Shown here piece after piece: positions 63,033 through 64,000 of a stretch of 64,000 bases of DNA (positions within the stretch are counted from its first letter, which is position 1; each line of letters opens with the position of its first letter). The notes beneath the pieces are model-generated. The model was given only the letters and a program-made list of their open reading frames with translations. It was not told the origin of the DNA and made no database searches. The position numbers and the translations under genes were made by a program. Source of the stretch: Dictyobacter kobayashii (GTDB lineage Bacteria; Chloroflexota; Ktedonobacteria; Ktedonobacterales; Ktedonobacteraceae); contig NZ_BIFS01000002.1 in NCBI RefSeq assembly GCF_003967555.1, positions 682,001-746,000 on the forward strand, written 5' to 3'.

Positions 63033-63370
63033 ACTCGTTTAAAAGGCCCTGGAGATACAGCTCAACTATCTTATCTCCAGGAACCTTACACCCGCAACCT
63101 CTCCACTTTTTTATTCATCCCCACCGGGGTATGGTGCATTTTGACACACAGAGCGACAACAATTGGCAGAAACGATCCTTCTTTCTCTTTTTTCTCATTC
63201 CCTTAGCTTCTAGCGATCCCATTGTTTTGTGCAGCAGTAACCAGGCAATTTTGGTGCCATAGAATCAGCAACCATTATCGTTCATTAGGTAGCACAGATC
63301 TAACGTCATCCTTTTATTCAAAGAAGCGCATTTTTCTCGACTCCAACTCACATGTTTGAAGGAGAAGACC
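63033..63370. other. Gap between esterase and zinc-ribbon gene
   Basis: CTGGAGATA and TATCTCCAG (about 63051-63080) form a 9-bp stem just after the esterase, without a T-run. The remainder should hold the promoter of the next gene. No gene seen. Confidence 0.45.
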
Positions 63371-64000
63371 ATGCCAGAGCCACAAAAGTTTTTATGCCGC
63401 TATTGCGGAACACCATTATTACCAGGGCAACGTTTTTGCTCAAATTGCGGACAAACAGCGGAAGGAAATATCAATCAGGCCACCGAACGCTCAGTCGATG
63501 CTGAAGACACAGTCCTGCCCGGTTCGATGGCAAACGATCGCCAGCAGACGCCCCCGCCGCCCCCTCCTGGCACCTTTGAAAGTGGACCACGACCAGGCAG
63601 TTATCCAGATATTCCCATCTATCAACCCCAACAAGGCTATCGTCCAGACGTACCCCCTATGGCTCAAGTACCGGTGCCGGCATATGCAACTCCCACTAAA
63701 GACTCATCGCGCGGCGTTTTAAGACAGGTAGGCTGTGGCTTCCTGGTCGTGATCCTGCTGGTTCTGGCCCTATGTGGAGGCGTTGGCTACTTTGTTTATC
63801 ACCAGGTTGCCAGCTCGGTGAACCAGGCAACAACTCAGGCGAGCACCACCACCCAGAGCAGCAACAATAACAATAGCAATAACAATACCCCTAACGCCCC
63901 TAAACCAGTTGTCACCACCCTGAATATCCAACCTGTAACCTACTCCAGCGTAAAGATGACCATACAAAATGTCCAGCAGGCAGCTAGCTTTGCAGATGAT
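63371..64000 (+). CDS. Zinc-ribbon membrane protein, partial (runs off the right edge)
   Basis: 210 codons are visible from ATG 63371, with GGAGAAG seven bases upstream. The N-terminus is a zinc ribbon, FLCRYCGTPLLPGQRFCSNC, with two Cx2C pairs. A Pro/Gln-rich linker with a run of seven Pro follows (residues 60-110), then one membrane helix (VGCGFLVVILLVLALCGGVG, about residues 120-142) and a Ser/Thr/Asn-rich spacer with Asn runs. The final visible part (VTTLNIQPVTYSSVKMTIQN) begins an extracytoplasmic domain. This ribbon-linker-helix layout is frequent in Ktedonobacteria and similar Gram-positive-like groups; the function is unknown and the C-terminus is outside the window. Confidence 0.88.
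   Translation, partial: MPEPQKFLCRYCGTPLLPGQRFCSNCGQTAEGNINQATERSVDAEDTVLPGSMANDRQQTPPPPPPGTFESGPRPGSYPDIPIYQPQQGYRPDVPPMAQVPVPAYATPTKDSSRGVLRQVGCGFLVVILLVLALCGGVGYFVYHQVASSVNQATTQASTTTQSSNNNNSNNNTPNAPKPVVTTLNIQPVTYSSVKMTIQNVQQAASFADD

Noticed and set aside
63498-63967. Small frames at the right edge
   Set aside because: They are shadows of the zinc-ribbon protein that starts at 63371 and runs off the window.

Overview
The window looks like a piece of chromosome from a soil-type Chloroflexota bacterium, most likely a member of the class Ktedonobacteria. This is inference from style, not from a marker gene: moderate GC, many sigma-factor and regulator genes, proteins that join a zinc ribbon or HEAT repeats to a membrane segment, a HrcA/CIRCE heat-shock promoter, and a dense load of dispersed perfect palindromes, IS elements and IS-derived miniature elements. 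No rRNA, tRNA or CRISPR array was recognised.

Layout. 1-1004: start of a Clp/Hsp100 AAA+ gene behind three CIRCE operators. 1095-3120: acetyltransferase, esterase and a small conserved-looking protein. 3285-9374: a sugar-catabolism-like block (two TIM-barrel isomerases, two short-chain dehydrogenases) and a DHA2 drug exporter. 9637-11366: an IS4-type element inserted between that exporter and a LysR regulator. 12435-18125: nucleotidyltransferase, metallophosphoesterase, a primary-type sigma factor and the fused wreck of an ABC transporter. 18519-24770: hypF, then three tandem genes for short Gly/His-rich peptides with double-glycine-type leaders, then a CopC-CopD copper protein. 24779-32409: a broken MFS exporter with its TetR gene, an ECF sigma factor with a HEAT-membrane-WD40 partner, and a zinc alcohol dehydrogenase cut from its upstream region by a fresh IS66 element. 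32490-32760: a strongly folded, gene-less stretch that may be an omega-RNA-like (HEARO) RNA. 33377-44633: a possible zincin, an HNH protein, an EamA exporter, a cytochrome P450, a lipase-like hydrolase, a rifampicin-phosphotransferase-like enzyme beside an autoregulated TetR gene, and trehalose-6-phosphate synthase. 45054-52469: CPA1 antiporter, membrane proteins, an RNHCP zinc protein, a Thg1-like 3'-5' polymerase and a mannonate-dehydratase-like enolase. 52753-57625: a peptide-type binding protein, an 81-bp tandem repeat and the metQ-metN-metI methionine importer. 57903-64000: an orphan histidine kinase, a glycosyltransferase, an esterase and the start of a zinc-ribbon membrane protein.

Two themes stand out. 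First, the triplicated Gly/His-rich peptide genes (20958-23215) share leader, promoter and 5'UTR hairpins; two of the three also share paired 3' hairpins. They sit between a [NiFe]-hydrogenase maturation gene and a copper protein, and no maturation gene is in view; they are the best candidate for an undescribed system. Second, five genes (6403, 9836, 26921, 34270, 62368) are each broken by the loss of one base in a run of four or five G or C. That pattern points to systematic base-calling error more than to real gene decay, so those 'pseudogenes' should be treated with caution.
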